This document shows, one piece after another, positions 26,651 to 34,813 of a stretch of 64,000 bases of DNA. The notes under the pieces were generated by a model, which saw only the letters and a program-made list of their open reading frames with translations, was not told the DNA's origin and did not search any database. Source of the DNA: Chryseosolibacter sp036402075 (GTDB lineage Bacteria > Bacteroidota > Bacteroidia > Cytophagales > Cyclobacteriaceae). The position numbers were made by a program, and so were the translations under genes. How positions within the stretch are numbered: position 1 is the first letter of the stretch; each line of letters starts with the position of its first letter. Where the stretch lies: the NCBI GenBank assembly GCA_036402075.1, contig DASWTP010000260.1, positions 1-64,000 of the forward strand. Reading direction: 5' to 3'.

Positions 26651-26731
26651 AAATCAAAATTATTTGCTGTTATTATTACGCCTAACTGATGATCCCAGTC
26701 AGAAAACGGTTAATCACCAGCTCCGCGCATC

Positions 26732-27049
26732 CTAAAAATACTGAGCGACACTCCTTTTCAAAGTTTCAATCAGCTCCTCGTCCATATACTGATAATTATC
26801 TTCAATGTCGAGGACTACTATCTGCTTGTCATGAAGCAACTCTTCGAACCTATCGCGAAGTCGTTGCTTGTGTCGTTTTTCCATGACAAATATCATGTCT
26901 GCCCAATGCACCAGTTTCTCATTGATCTTAATTCTTGCATCACGCTCCGTTCCCGCTGACCTGACATGATGAACTGAATTGCCCTTAAAAATACTCTCGG
27001 CCGTCAGGCTTCTCCACCTATTTCTACTGCATACGAAAAGAATATTCAT
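26732..27049 (-). CDS. Short low-molecular-weight protein tyrosine phosphatase-like protein
   Basis: 105 residues from the ATG at 27049. The P-loop C-x5-R-S is present as CSRNRWRS (residues 8-15, after MNILFV), and the acid loop is 'VVLDIEDNYQYMDEEL'. It is shorter than classical LMW-PTPs (~150 residues) and matches a compact bacterial subfamily. The predicted reaction is dephosphorylation of phosphotyrosine or a small phosphate ester. Its start overlaps the stop of the upstream gene by ATGA, so the two are translationally coupled. Confidence 0.82.
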   Translation of the reverse strand: MNILFVCSRNRWRSLTAESIFKGNSVHHVRSAGTERDARIKINEKLVHWADMIFVMEKRHKQRLRDRFEELLHDKQIVVLDIEDNYQYMDEELIETLKRSVAQYF

Positions 27050-27651
27050 TTCACACGATGGTTGCATGTACGGCCATTCACTGCGCGAACTGTGTTCCAG
27101 TCTGCTTGCTCATCAAGAACTAATTCCCGGATCGCAACGCGTTTGGACTTTCTTTCCATTCTACGTCTTTCCGATTTTAGTTGAGCAGCATACCTGTTCT
27201 TGTCGGACTCAAAATGCATTTTGATTTCCGCCAAATGGGAGTGCTGCGTGATCATCAGCCCTTTATAAGGACAGTCCGGATAGCCACACTCATGCCTGGA
27301 ATATTTTCCAAAATTCCGGTGTTTGATCCTTTTATCTTTCAAAATCCTTTCCTGGTTAAAGACCACGTTGCGCCAGAGTTGACTTTCGTCCCCAACGGTC
27401 AGCTCCTCTCCAAGCGTTGAAACCTTCACAAACGTGCACGGGTCCTTTAGTTGCAGGAAGTCGAAGAACTTTCTAAAATATCCATGTGCAAATTCACGCA
27501 GTTGTATTTTTTCATCTACGCTCAGTTTCTCATTCTCAATAATGGACCGGTAAAGGCCGAGCGTATTAAAGTCAGTATATTTCCTATAGTTCTCAATGTA
27601 GAACAGGCATTCCTTTAATGTCAGGTTACTGAACTTCCTCCCGATTTCCAT
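27046..27651 (-). CDS. Hypothetical protein with a Cys-containing core
   Basis: 201 residues from the ATG at 27651 (the longer frame starts with TTG). The protein is charged, mostly helical, with no signal peptide. A His/Cys-rich patch 'YSRHECGYPDCPYKGLMITQHSH' (about residues 125-147) could bind a metal. The C-terminus is Arg/Lys-rich. The family was not recognised. It is coupled by an ATGA overlap to the LMW-PTP-like gene and lies 53 bases after the upstream helical protein gene. Confidence 0.6.
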   Translation of the reverse strand: MEIGRKFSNLTLKECLFYIENYRKYTDFNTLGLYRSIIENEKLSVDEKIQLREFAHGYFRKFFDFLQLKDPCTFVKVSTLGEELTVGDESQLWRNVVFNQERILKDKRIKHRNFGKYSRHECGYPDCPYKGLMITQHSHLAEIKMHFESDKNRYAAQLKSERRRMERKSKRVAIRELVLDEQADWNTVRAVNGRTCNHRVK

Positions 27652-27704
27652 TTCTCTTGTTTCGAAGTTTCCAATTCGCAAATGCGACTTTGCAATTAAT
27701 TCAC

Positions 27705-28139
27705 TTATGCTTCTACCTTTTCCAACTCTTCCAGGTGATACCGCAGGTGCTGTGCGATAGCGAAAAGCTTGTCGCGGAGGTCCATCTGCTTATCGTGGCT
27801 GAACGGGTCACGGGCGACTGAATCATCGAGCGAATCGATGAGGCACAATGACTGGTATAACTGGTCACGCAGAGCAAAACGCAACTCATCCATCGTTCGC
27901 GGCTGGGAGATGGCTTGAAAGTCGCGTTCGAGCAGCTCCAATGCGTTATCGCATTCCATCGGAAGCACGTTTAATACGTTATAGTTGCTGGACAGGATGT
28001 GCTCAACAACTTCCAGCGTGTTGATTTCCTGGTCAGGGTCAAACCCATCGTCCATAAGTTTGTCGAACCACGCATCGAGCGAGGCGAACATGCTGATGAG
28101 TTCCTGTTGTATTTTAGATATCGTTGATTCTGTTTTCAT
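27705..28139 (-). CDS. Hypothetical helical protein downstream of an attenuator-like leader
   Basis: 144 residues from the ATG at 28139. A TTG four codons upstream is in frame but less likely. The protein is acidic and helical, rich in Leu, Asp and Glu (start MKTESTISKIQQELISMFAS, ending HLEELEKVEA), without a membrane helix. The family was not recognised. A strong minus-strand terminator hairpin ends 21 bases before the ATG. The 201-residue Cys protein and the LMW-PTP-like gene follow on the same strand. Confidence 0.6.
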   Translation of the reverse strand: MKTESTISKIQQELISMFASLDAWFDKLMDDGFDPDQEINTLEVVEHILSSNYNVLNVLPMECDNALELLERDFQAISQPRTMDELRFALRDQLYQSLCLIDSLDDSVARDPFSHDKQMDLRDKLFAIAQHLRYHLEELEKVEA

Positions 28140-28304
28140 TCCGTTGATCAATTGAGGGTAAATAAAAAAGCCCGGGGTTTAATGCCCGGGCTTATATTGC
28201 GAGTTCGTTACTTCGAGTCAACGTCACACCAAAGGCCGGGCATAGCGATTCACTGCAAATGGTTTGCATGAATTGAGTGTGCCGATGACGATTGTTGTGT
28301 TCAT
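28140..28304 (-). promoter_or_regulatory. Possible attenuator leader with short ORF and terminator
   Basis: Reading the minus strand: a 26-codon ORF (28304 to 28224), overlapping a ~12-bp hairpin (28273-28248), is followed by a perfect GC-rich terminator stem (28193-28169) and a T run (to 28161). The gene's ATG at 28139 follows. Eight bases near the end of the short ORF (28236-28243) are complementary to the start of the terminator hairpin (28182-28189), so the two pairings exclude each other. That is the layout of an attenuator. It could also be a small RNA with its terminator. Confidence 0.35.
28161..28193 (-). terminator. Strong intrinsic terminator upstream of the gene at 28139
   Basis: Perfect 9-bp stem AAGCCCGGG/CCCGGGCTT (28169-28177 with 28185-28193), followed on the minus strand by TTTTTTATT. 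No minus-strand protein gene lies upstream of it within 340 bases. Confidence 0.8.
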
Positions 28305-28384
28305 GTGGGTACAAAAGAGACGATTTTTTTGGAATTTTCAAAAGCGGAGTAATTTTTTTTCTGTACACATGTAAAGAAAGACGT

Positions 28385-28498
28385 GAGCTGCGAGCTTCAA
28401 GCTGCAAGCCAGTCCGTCAAAGAGTCAAGTATTTTCAAACAAGTTGTTGATCAATCCAATTAACACCAGAGTGCCCCTGGAGCTTGCAGCTCGTAGCC
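28385..28498. repeat. REP-like inverted repeat in the HU upstream region
   Basis: GAGCTGCGAGC and AGCTGCAAGC (28385-28395, 28400-28409) are inverted complements of GCTTGCAGCTC (28482-28492). The arms are about 75 bases apart. With the leader at 28140-28304 this accounts for most of the 399-base stretch without a protein gene. Short AGCTTGCAGCT-type palindromes often recur between genes in Cytophagales. Confidence 0.5.
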
Positions 28499-28513
28499 TT
28501 CTCACTATATTTA
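28484..28513 (+). promoter_or_regulatory. Predicted promoter of the HU gene
   Basis: TTG (28484-28486), 19 bases, TATATTTA (28506-28513), one mismatch to TAnnTTTG. The start would lie about 20 bases before the ATG at 28539. The -33 element falls inside the REP-like arm. Confidence 0.5.
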
Positions 28514-28538
28514 ATCCTCCAAACAATTCACTTATCCC

Positions 28539-28808
28539 ATGAACAAACTCGACCTCGTCAATGCCATCGCACAGGAAGCCGGCATCACAAAAAAGCAAGC
28601 CACCATCGCGATAGAAACCTTTATCGAAGAGGTAGGCATGTCGTTGCAAAAGGGTAAGAAGGTAACGCTGGTGGGCTTCGGAACTTTTAACATTACAAAA
28701 AGAGCCGCTCGTAAAGGCCGCAACCCGGCCACCGGAGCGAGCATTAAGATCAAAGCAAAAAAGGTTGTTAAGTTCAGAGCCGGCTATGAGCTGCAGGATC
28801 GCCTGTAA
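28539..28808 (+). CDS. HU-family DNA-binding protein
   Basis: 89 residues, the standard HU/IHF length. The sequence MNKLDLVNAIAQEAGITKKQA, the turn VGFGTFNI and the DNA-binding arm AARKGRNPATGASIKIKAKKV are fully typical, including the conserved Arg-Asn-Pro tip. It bends and compacts DNA as a dimer. It stands alone with a predicted promoter and is followed by a small gene with its own promoter. Confidence 0.95.
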   Translation: MNKLDLVNAIAQEAGITKKQATIAIETFIEEVGMSLQKGKKVTLVGFGTFNITKRAARKGRNPATGASIKIKAKKVVKFRAGYELQDRL

Positions 28809-28825
28809 AAAAGTAAAAGCATCGC

Positions 28826-28856
28826 TTACACTGTTCTTAAGCGTATCGTATTTTTG
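28826..28856 (+). promoter_or_regulatory. Predicted promoter of the gene at 28875
   Basis: TTA (28826-28828), 20 bases, then TATTTTTG (28849-28856), an exact TAnnTTTG box. A possible TTG start at 28854 overlaps the box, which supports the ATG at 28875. Confidence 0.5.
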
Positions 28857-28874
28857 CAGCTGACACGTGCATTC

Positions 28875-29300
28875 ATGGCGCTACCAGTAATCAATAAAGC
28901 AGGCACAACAACACCGGGTGTAAAACCAAAGCCGGAGACTGACATCGATACACTCACATCGATCGACCCGTCAGTGCTGGAAGACTCGCACATTTACGTG
29001 CATTGCTATTTCAGCAATTCCAGCCAGGACATGCTGATCCGAATCTGGAAAACAACCTTCCTCATCGATCGCGCTTCAGGGGCCAGATCACAACTGATCC
29101 ACGCGGAAAATATTTCCATCGCGCCTACCTGGACACAGGTGCCGGTGAAAAAGTCTTACTCCTTTCTCCTGATCTTTGGCAGTCTACCGAAGAGCTGCAA
29201 ACAGTTTGACCTTGTTGAAGAAATCTCCCAACCCGGAGGATTTTTCATTGAAAATATCTCAAGGAATCAGACGGATGTCTATCACGTGGACTTGAATTGA
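28875..29300 (+). CDS. Small cytoplasmic hypothetical protein
   Basis: 141 residues from the ATG at 28875. No signal peptide or membrane helix is seen. A beta-rich middle ('DSHIYVHCYFSNSSQDMLIRIWKTTFLIDR') and 'VKKSYSFLLIFGSLPKSCKQFDLVEEI' suggest a small beta-sandwich. The family was not recognised. It has its own predicted promoter, so it is probably a real gene rather than an extension of the HU operon. Confidence 0.6.
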   Translation: MALPVINKAGTTTPGVKPKPETDIDTLTSIDPSVLEDSHIYVHCYFSNSSQDMLIRIWKTTFLIDRASGARSQLIHAENISIAPTWTQVPVKKSYSFLLIFGSLPKSCKQFDLVEEISQPGGFFIENISRNQTDVYHVDLN

Positions 29301-29309
29301 AGTATGCTG

Positions 29310-29455
29310 GCCATTGACGTTTGGCTTTTTGGCTATTAGCCATTGGCAAATGTAGCGAATCTTTAAATTTTGTCCCTGAAAAGATCAGTCTTTAAAAAGA
29401 TCGCAAGTCATTTACCCGACTCCGGCCACAGCCATAGCTATTAGCTATAGCCACC
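29310..29455. repeat. Palindrome-rich intergenic segment
   Basis: Two AT-rich palindromic elements of the GGCTATTAGCC type occur: 29331-29341, and ATAGCTATTAGCTAT (29434-29448, perfect around a single central base). Each is set in GGCCAT/GCCAT-like surroundings. They fill the gap between the convergent genes ending at 29300 and 29466 and may act as REP-like elements or weak terminators. Confidence 0.45.
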
Positions 29456-29465
29456 CCAACGACTG

Positions 29466-31901
29466 TCACTCGCTTCTCAATGAGTTTACCGGATTCGCCA
29501 GCGATGCCTTGACCGCCTGGATCGCAATAGTCACTACAACAACCGTAATCACCGACAGCAGGCTAATGGCGTACGTAAGCGCATCAATTGTTGTATGATA
29601 TGTAAAGTTCTCCAGCCACTGGCCAATGAAATAATAGGAAACAGGAATTGCGATAACAAACCCAATCACGATGAGTAGCACAAAGTCCTTGTAGATCAGG
29701 CGCAGAATACTTCCGATGCTTGCGCCCAGCACTTTCCGAACACCGATCTCCTTTACCTTGCGCTGAACCACGAATAAAATCAGTCCATAAACTCCGAGGC
29801 AGGAGATGAGGATGGCAATGCCGGTAAAAACCTGGATGATGATTGCAAAATTCTGAAAGCCACGGTACTGATCGTTCAGCTGCTGGTCGAGGAACGTATA
29901 TTGAAATGTTTTTTCTGGAAACATCTTATTCCATTCGGCCTCGAGGGTCTCCAATGTTGACGTGACGTTAGCATTCTCAAATTTAATCGAGAGTGTATTA
30001 TATCCGTTTGGCGATACTTCGAGCACCATGGAAGAAACGGGTTCGGTGAGCGAGGTGAAATTAAAATCCTTGATCACGCCAACAACCTTTCCTTCTTTGC
30101 CTTCACGATTCATCTTTTTGCCCAGCGCTGCCTCCGGTGAGCCAAAATTAAACTGCTTCACCGCACTTTCATTGATAATAAAAGCCTCCGCGCGATCCGT
30201 TCCATATTCCTTTGAAAAGCTTCTGCCAGCTACGATCTCCATCCCATACGTTTTGAAGAAATCATAATCGACCGACATATTGGCGATGAAAAGGTTGTCC
30301 TGCTGCGTAAAGCCTTCCGGGATTGTGCCTCTGAAAATCGCTCCAAGTCCGGGTGCATTCGATGAAAGTGTTGTTGCTTTTACCCCGGACTGTGTTTCAA
30401 TGGCATCTCGGAACGTCTGCAGCCTATTCCAGAATGTAGAATCGTTTTGCCTAAAAATGCCGTTAAGGTTTTGACTGAACAAAGGCACATTGATAATATG
30501 CTCGCGTTGAAAACCCAGAGGCCGATCGTTGAGAAATCGAAGCTGCTTGAGAATTAAAAGCGAACCGGAAAGAAGCATGCACGCAATTGCCAGCTGAAAC
30601 ACTACGAGGGCTTTGCGCAGGAACTGACTTCCGTGTTGGGTGATCCCTGAACCTTTTAATGCGTTGATGGAATTAAACTGCGTCACGAAATACGATGGAT
30701 ACCCACCGGCAAGCAACGTGATAACCAGCACAAGCACAACCCCTGCGCTCATGAGCTTCCAGTCCATCACTTCACTAAAGATCATATTCTTGTCTGTCAG
30801 CAGATTGAGAAAAGGCAGAGCCATATAAAACACCAGGAGCGAAAACGCGAACGAAACCAGGGCGAACAAGAAGCTCTCAGCCAGGAATTGCCCGATCAGC
30901 TGCGATTTCATAGAACCCAGAATCTTGCGGATTCCTATCTCTTTAATTCTCGTAAATGACTGCGCTGTGCTCAGGTTGATGTAGTTGATGCAGGCAATAA
31001 GGAGTGTCAGCACGCCAACGCCTATAAAAATATAAAGGTTCGTCCATGAGCTTGTGGGGGATGGCTCAACGAGCAGCGTGCTTTTGAGATGGATATCCTT
31101 AACAGGCATCAAGGTAAAGACTTGCCCAACGATGAGGTTTGGCTGCGCGTACTTCTTCAGGAACTCGGGCATCATTTTATCTACTGCTGCCGGATCAGCG
31201 CCCGGCTTCATCAGCACGTATGTATACGAATGACTGATGACGAAATTAATGGCAAGATTATTCCTGAGATTCTGCGCAGCAACAGGAGCCTCAAGGTCAA
31301 ACATATTATCGTAGGGCACTAAAATATTGAAGCGCAGGTGCGAATTCTCAGGAAAATTCCTGACAACACCCGCTACCTTAAAAGAAACATTTCCGCTAAA
31401 GATCAGGGTCTCACCAACCGGGTCTTTATCGCCAAAATATTTTGTAGCCATCTCTTCGTTGAGCAACACTGTAAATTTGTCAACCAATGCCCGTTCGGGA
31501 TTTCCTTTGACGAATTCGAAGGAGAACATTTTCATTATAGAAGAATCGGCAAAATAGACGCTGTTTTCCTCAAATGCTTCACGTCCATCAGGGAGCGAAA
31601 TACTGACGTTGCGGGCGAACATTCTCCCGGCTTCTTCCACGCCCGGAAAAAAATCTTTCATCACCGGTGCGATGGGTGGCGGAGAAGAGGCGATCTCGAG
31701 TCCGTTCGGGGCCACGTATTTGATGCGGTAGAGGCGGTCAGCATGTTCATGAAAGCGGTCATAGCTAACCTCCGATCGCACATAGGCGACAATCAGAAGA
31801 GCGAGCGCAAAACCGGTTGTCAATCCGAGAAAGTTGATGGTGGCATAAGACTTATACTTCAGAATTGTGCGGAGCGCGGTACGGAGAAAGTTTTTGAGCA
31901 T
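29466..31901 (-). CDS. ABC transporter permease, MacB/FtsX type
   Basis: 811 residues. It has two repeats of an N-terminal helix plus periplasmic MacB_PCD domain and a three-helix FtsX block. Repeat 1 begins MLKNFLRTALRTILKYKSYATINFLGL, with FtsX around residues 285-420 containing 'RIKEIGIRKILGSMKSQL'. Repeat 2 has 'VKEIGVRKVLGASIGSIL' near residue 700. This Bacteroidota form usually works with a separate ATPase in peptide export or stress signalling. No ATPase gene is adjacent, so its partner must lie elsewhere. Confidence 0.92.
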   Translation of the reverse strand: MLKNFLRTALRTILKYKSYATINFLGLTTGFALALLIVAYVRSEVSYDRFHEHADRLYRIKYVAPNGLEIASSPPPIAPVMKDFFPGVEEAGRMFARNVSISLPDGREAFEENSVYFADSSIMKMFSFEFVKGNPERALVDKFTVLLNEEMATKYFGDKDPVGETLIFSGNVSFKVAGVVRNFPENSHLRFNILVPYDNMFDLEAPVAAQNLRNNLAINFVISHSYTYVLMKPGADPAAVDKMMPEFLKKYAQPNLIVGQVFTLMPVKDIHLKSTLLVEPSPTSSWTNLYIFIGVGVLTLLIACINYINLSTAQSFTRIKEIGIRKILGSMKSQLIGQFLAESFLFALVSFAFSLLVFYMALPFLNLLTDKNMIFSEVMDWKLMSAGVVLVLVITLLAGGYPSYFVTQFNSINALKGSGITQHGSQFLRKALVVFQLAIACMLLSGSLLILKQLRFLNDRPLGFQREHIINVPLFSQNLNGIFRQNDSTFWNRLQTFRDAIETQSGVKATTLSSNAPGLGAIFRGTIPEGFTQQDNLFIANMSVDYDFFKTYGMEIVAGRSFSKEYGTDRAEAFIINESAVKQFNFGSPEAALGKKMNREGKEGKVVGVIKDFNFTSLTEPVSSMVLEVSPNGYNTLSIKFENANVTSTLETLEAEWNKMFPEKTFQYTFLDQQLNDQYRGFQNFAIIIQVFTGIAILISCLGVYGLILFVVQRKVKEIGVRKVLGASIGSILRLIYKDFVLLIVIGFVIAIPVSYYFIGQWLENFTYHTTIDALTYAISLLSVITVVVVTIAIQAVKASLANPVNSLRSE

Positions 31902-32010
31902 ACGATCAGGGTTTCAGAAGAGAAGAAACGAAGAAACGGCCGCGCACGACTCAACTATTCTGGAAATGGCTTAGGGAGCTTTTAAGTGGTCGGAAGTCTG
32001 CGAAATAAGA

Positions 32011-32050
32011 AAAGTCAGGTGGCCTCGCCAGCAACCTGACTTTCTCTTTT
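32011..32050 (-). terminator. Terminator of the zinc metalloprotease gene
   Basis: 10-bp perfect stem AAAGTCAGGT/ACCTGACTTT (32011-32020 with 32034-32043). On the minus strand the 3' arm ends in TTT and runs into a T-rich segment (TTTCTTATTT). It lies 28 bases past the stop at 32071. Confidence 0.75.
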
Positions 32051-32070
32051 TGGTCACGCAAAAGACGTGA

Positions 32071-34548
32071 TCACATCTTCATGTTCTCCTCAAGTCGCTC
32101 GTGAATAAAGCGCAAGTGATATAGGGTCACGGGGTCTTTTGTCTTAGCGATGGCTTTCTTTACAATCGCCTTGATCTCCGTAATCTTCATCGCCATAAGC
32201 GGTGCCACATCGCGATAGTCCTTTCCCGATTTCTTCGACAACTCGATGATGCGGTCTACATAGGAACGTTGCAGATTTCGCCTGTAGATATCAACCGCGC
32301 TATAGGTCTTAAGCTCCGTCCACATGGCCGCATCAAGATCATTAAAGAACTCAATCAGGCTGTACGCTTTCTCACCATACATGGCTTCGTTGACCGCGAG
32401 CTTGCTCAACGTTTTGGCACTGAACAAATGTTGAAAAACCATATCCTGCGATCTGCCAACAATCTGTGTTGGCGACTCTCCTACCCTCGACAGCACAGTT
32501 GTATCGAGCAGCCATGTGGGTGTTGTAAAGATGTTTTCCTTCAGGAACCTCATGGCTTCTTTCTGGGTCTCTACCGGCACCATCTGGAACACAGGACCGA
32601 TCTGGGATGGAGACTTGGGTGTTTCATAGATGCCGCCAATGTTCGTCAGCACATGACCGGTATAGTAGTCAAACTGTTCATTGATGCCCGTGTAGATCTC
32701 TGTCAGGTTTCGGTAACCATCATTTTCCTGGTAAGTCCACTTCATGAGATTGGACATTACGCGCTTGAGGTTTCGGATGCCATATTCTCCAGACAGCATT
32801 GCATTATTTCCCAGGTCTTCCGTTTGCGTGCGCGGATCATCGCTGGTAAGTTCAGATCCATACCATAAACTTCGGTTATCCTGTTGTTGTGTCACCCATT
32901 TATTCAAGATGGGAATTTCGTCTTCAGGAGATTTCAAATCAGGATACCACCGGTAACCCCACTCAATTGCCCAAAGGTCGTACTCTCCGATGCGCGAGAT
33001 CAATCCGCGCTGAGAGACACTATCTTCGGGTTGTGCCACGTAGTTGAAACGCGCATAGTCCATGATCGATGGTGTATGTCCGTGTTCTTCCAGCCATTCA
33101 CGGTCTCGTAGCTTTTCTACTGGCACCGTTGAGCTTGCACCAAAATTATGGGTCAGCCCGAGCGAGTGGCCAACTTCATGCGCTGCTACGGAGCGTACGA
33201 GTTCGCCCATCAACGCATCATCGAATTGCATCTTTTGTGCTGCTGTATCGAGAGGCGAACATTGCACAAAATACCAGTTACGGAGAATCGACATCAGGTT
33301 GTGATACCAGTTGATATGACTTTCAAGAATTTCACCTGAGCGCGGGTCGGTAATGACAGGTCCGGCAGCATTGGCAATTGACGATGGTTTGTAAACGATA
33401 GCCGAGTGCTGCGAATCTTCAAGGCTCCAGTGTGGATTTTCCTTAGGGGTTGGCGCAAGGCGTGCCCGTATAGCATTCTTGAATCCTGCCTTCTCAAACG
33501 CAACCTGCCAGTCTTCAACTCCCTTGATCAGGTAGGGAATCCATTTCTTCGGTGTGGCGGGGTCAATGTAATAGATGATCGGTTTGGCAGGTTCAACCAG
33601 TTCGCCCCGTTTGTAACGCTCAATGTCTTCGCTTTTCGGCTCAAGACGGTACCGCTTAATATAGTTTACCACCTTCACGCCTTGCGGATTCGTGTTGTAA
33701 TCAGTATACATTTCACTGAAATAGCCAACGCGTTTATCCGCATAGCGTTTACGCATGGGAACTTCCGGCAACAACACCATGGATGTGTTGAGCTCCAGGG
33801 TGAAGGGTTCACCCGAAGAGGTTTGCGAATACGTTTTGATTGTGCGGATCTCAAGGTTCTTGGGAAATGAATTCACATCCTTGATGTAGCACATACTCTT
33901 CAGCATGCTCCCTACGCGCATTGATTTTCTCGATCCGGAGTTAAAAAAGAATATGTCGTTGTCTCCATTGATGTAATCAGTGACTTCAACAACGCTTGCT
34001 TTGCCACTCGGGCTATACGCACCTATGCCGAAGGATGCAACGAGGGGTTGAAGGTTTGATCTTACCACCGCATTATACATGGCATGCGATGTGTCGCCCG
34101 CATGATCCTGGTAAGTTATCCTTCGCAAGAATAATTTATGGCCAGGACCTTTTTCAAAGCGGATGATGGTGCTTCCAATCTGGTCGCCTGCATAGCCGGT
34201 ATAGCCAGGGCGAATGCCGGCAGCACCTTGGGCAATTCGGCCGACCACCAGGATCTCACGTCCAAGGAGGCTGTCTGGAATCTCGAAGTAATAGTTATCG
34301 TTAACTTTGTGAACCGTGAACAAACCTTTACGCGTAATGCTTTTGTTGCGCAGAAGGTTGTAATAGTTTCGCGGGGCCGAAAGCTGGTCATTGCCGGCCG
34401 GAACCGAAGCCGATGTTTTCAAAGCTGCTGAATCGCGCTTTGTGGAATCATTCAGCAAGTAGAGAGACTCAAGCGTCTGTGCAAACGCATTACTATGGAT
34501 AAAAAGTATAACTAGAAATACTAAAAATGTCCTGCTGCACAATTTCAT
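32071..34548 (-). CDS. Large exported zinc-dependent metalloprotease (DUF5117/DUF4953 type)
   Basis: 825 residues with a signal peptide (ending SNAFAQ). An N-terminal DUF5117-like region ('RKGLFTVHKVNDNYYFEIPDSLLG...') precedes the metzincin-like active site HEVGHSLGLTHNFGAS (about residues 457-472), where three His ligands and a downstream Met turn (SIMDYARFN) are present. A long helical C-terminus follows. Proteins of this layout are widespread in Bacteroidota, and their substrates are unknown. It is probably periplasmic or outer-membrane-associated. It is divergent from the TldD-like gene, with 265 bases between them. Confidence 0.92.
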   Translation of the reverse strand: MKLCSRTFLVFLVILFIHSNAFAQTLESLYLLNDSTKRDSAALKTSASVPAGNDQLSAPRNYYNLLRNKSITRKGLFTVHKVNDNYYFEIPDSLLGREILVVGRIAQGAAGIRPGYTGYAGDQIGSTIIRFEKGPGHKLFLRRITYQDHAGDTSHAMYNAVVRSNLQPLVASFGIGAYSPSGKASVVEVTDYINGDNDIFFFNSGSRKSMRVGSMLKSMCYIKDVNSFPKNLEIRTIKTYSQTSSGEPFTLELNTSMVLLPEVPMRKRYADKRVGYFSEMYTDYNTNPQGVKVVNYIKRYRLEPKSEDIERYKRGELVEPAKPIIYYIDPATPKKWIPYLIKGVEDWQVAFEKAGFKNAIRARLAPTPKENPHWSLEDSQHSAIVYKPSSIANAAGPVITDPRSGEILESHINWYHNLMSILRNWYFVQCSPLDTAAQKMQFDDALMGELVRSVAAHEVGHSLGLTHNFGASSTVPVEKLRDREWLEEHGHTPSIMDYARFNYVAQPEDSVSQRGLISRIGEYDLWAIEWGYRWYPDLKSPEDEIPILNKWVTQQQDNRSLWYGSELTSDDPRTQTEDLGNNAMLSGEYGIRNLKRVMSNLMKWTYQENDGYRNLTEIYTGINEQFDYYTGHVLTNIGGIYETPKSPSQIGPVFQMVPVETQKEAMRFLKENIFTTPTWLLDTTVLSRVGESPTQIVGRSQDMVFQHLFSAKTLSKLAVNEAMYGEKAYSLIEFFNDLDAAMWTELKTYSAVDIYRRNLQRSYVDRIIELSKKSGKDYRDVAPLMAMKITEIKAIVKKAIAKTKDPVTLYHLRFIHERLEENMKM

Positions 34549-34813
34549 TCGCTGTAGGTTAGTTTTTAAAGTTAAATCCGTAAGATTTCACGACAGAAAA
34601 CAAATAACTTTCGTTATCGTTCATTTACAAAGATAACGCATGTACATCGTGCAAAGTGCATGCAAACTTTGTAATGACTCTCAAAAAATTACATCGCGTG
34701 AGAATTTTTGCTGCGAAAATACTTCCACAGGCAGCCCTGAAAAGATTAAATGCTGCAGGCTTGGCCGGCTGATATATTTGGAATATTTTGAACCGACATT
34801 ATCATATTAGCAA

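Noticed and set aside
28192..28407. 71-residue minus-strand ORF in the leader region
   Set aside because: Starts in the REP-like arm and ends in the terminator stem; the composition is not protein-like. The different-frame 26-codon ORF fits the RNA structure better.
31338..31985. 215-residue ORF antisense to the ABC permease start
   Set aside because: Shadow of the permease frame; no domain, runs out of the gene into its upstream region.
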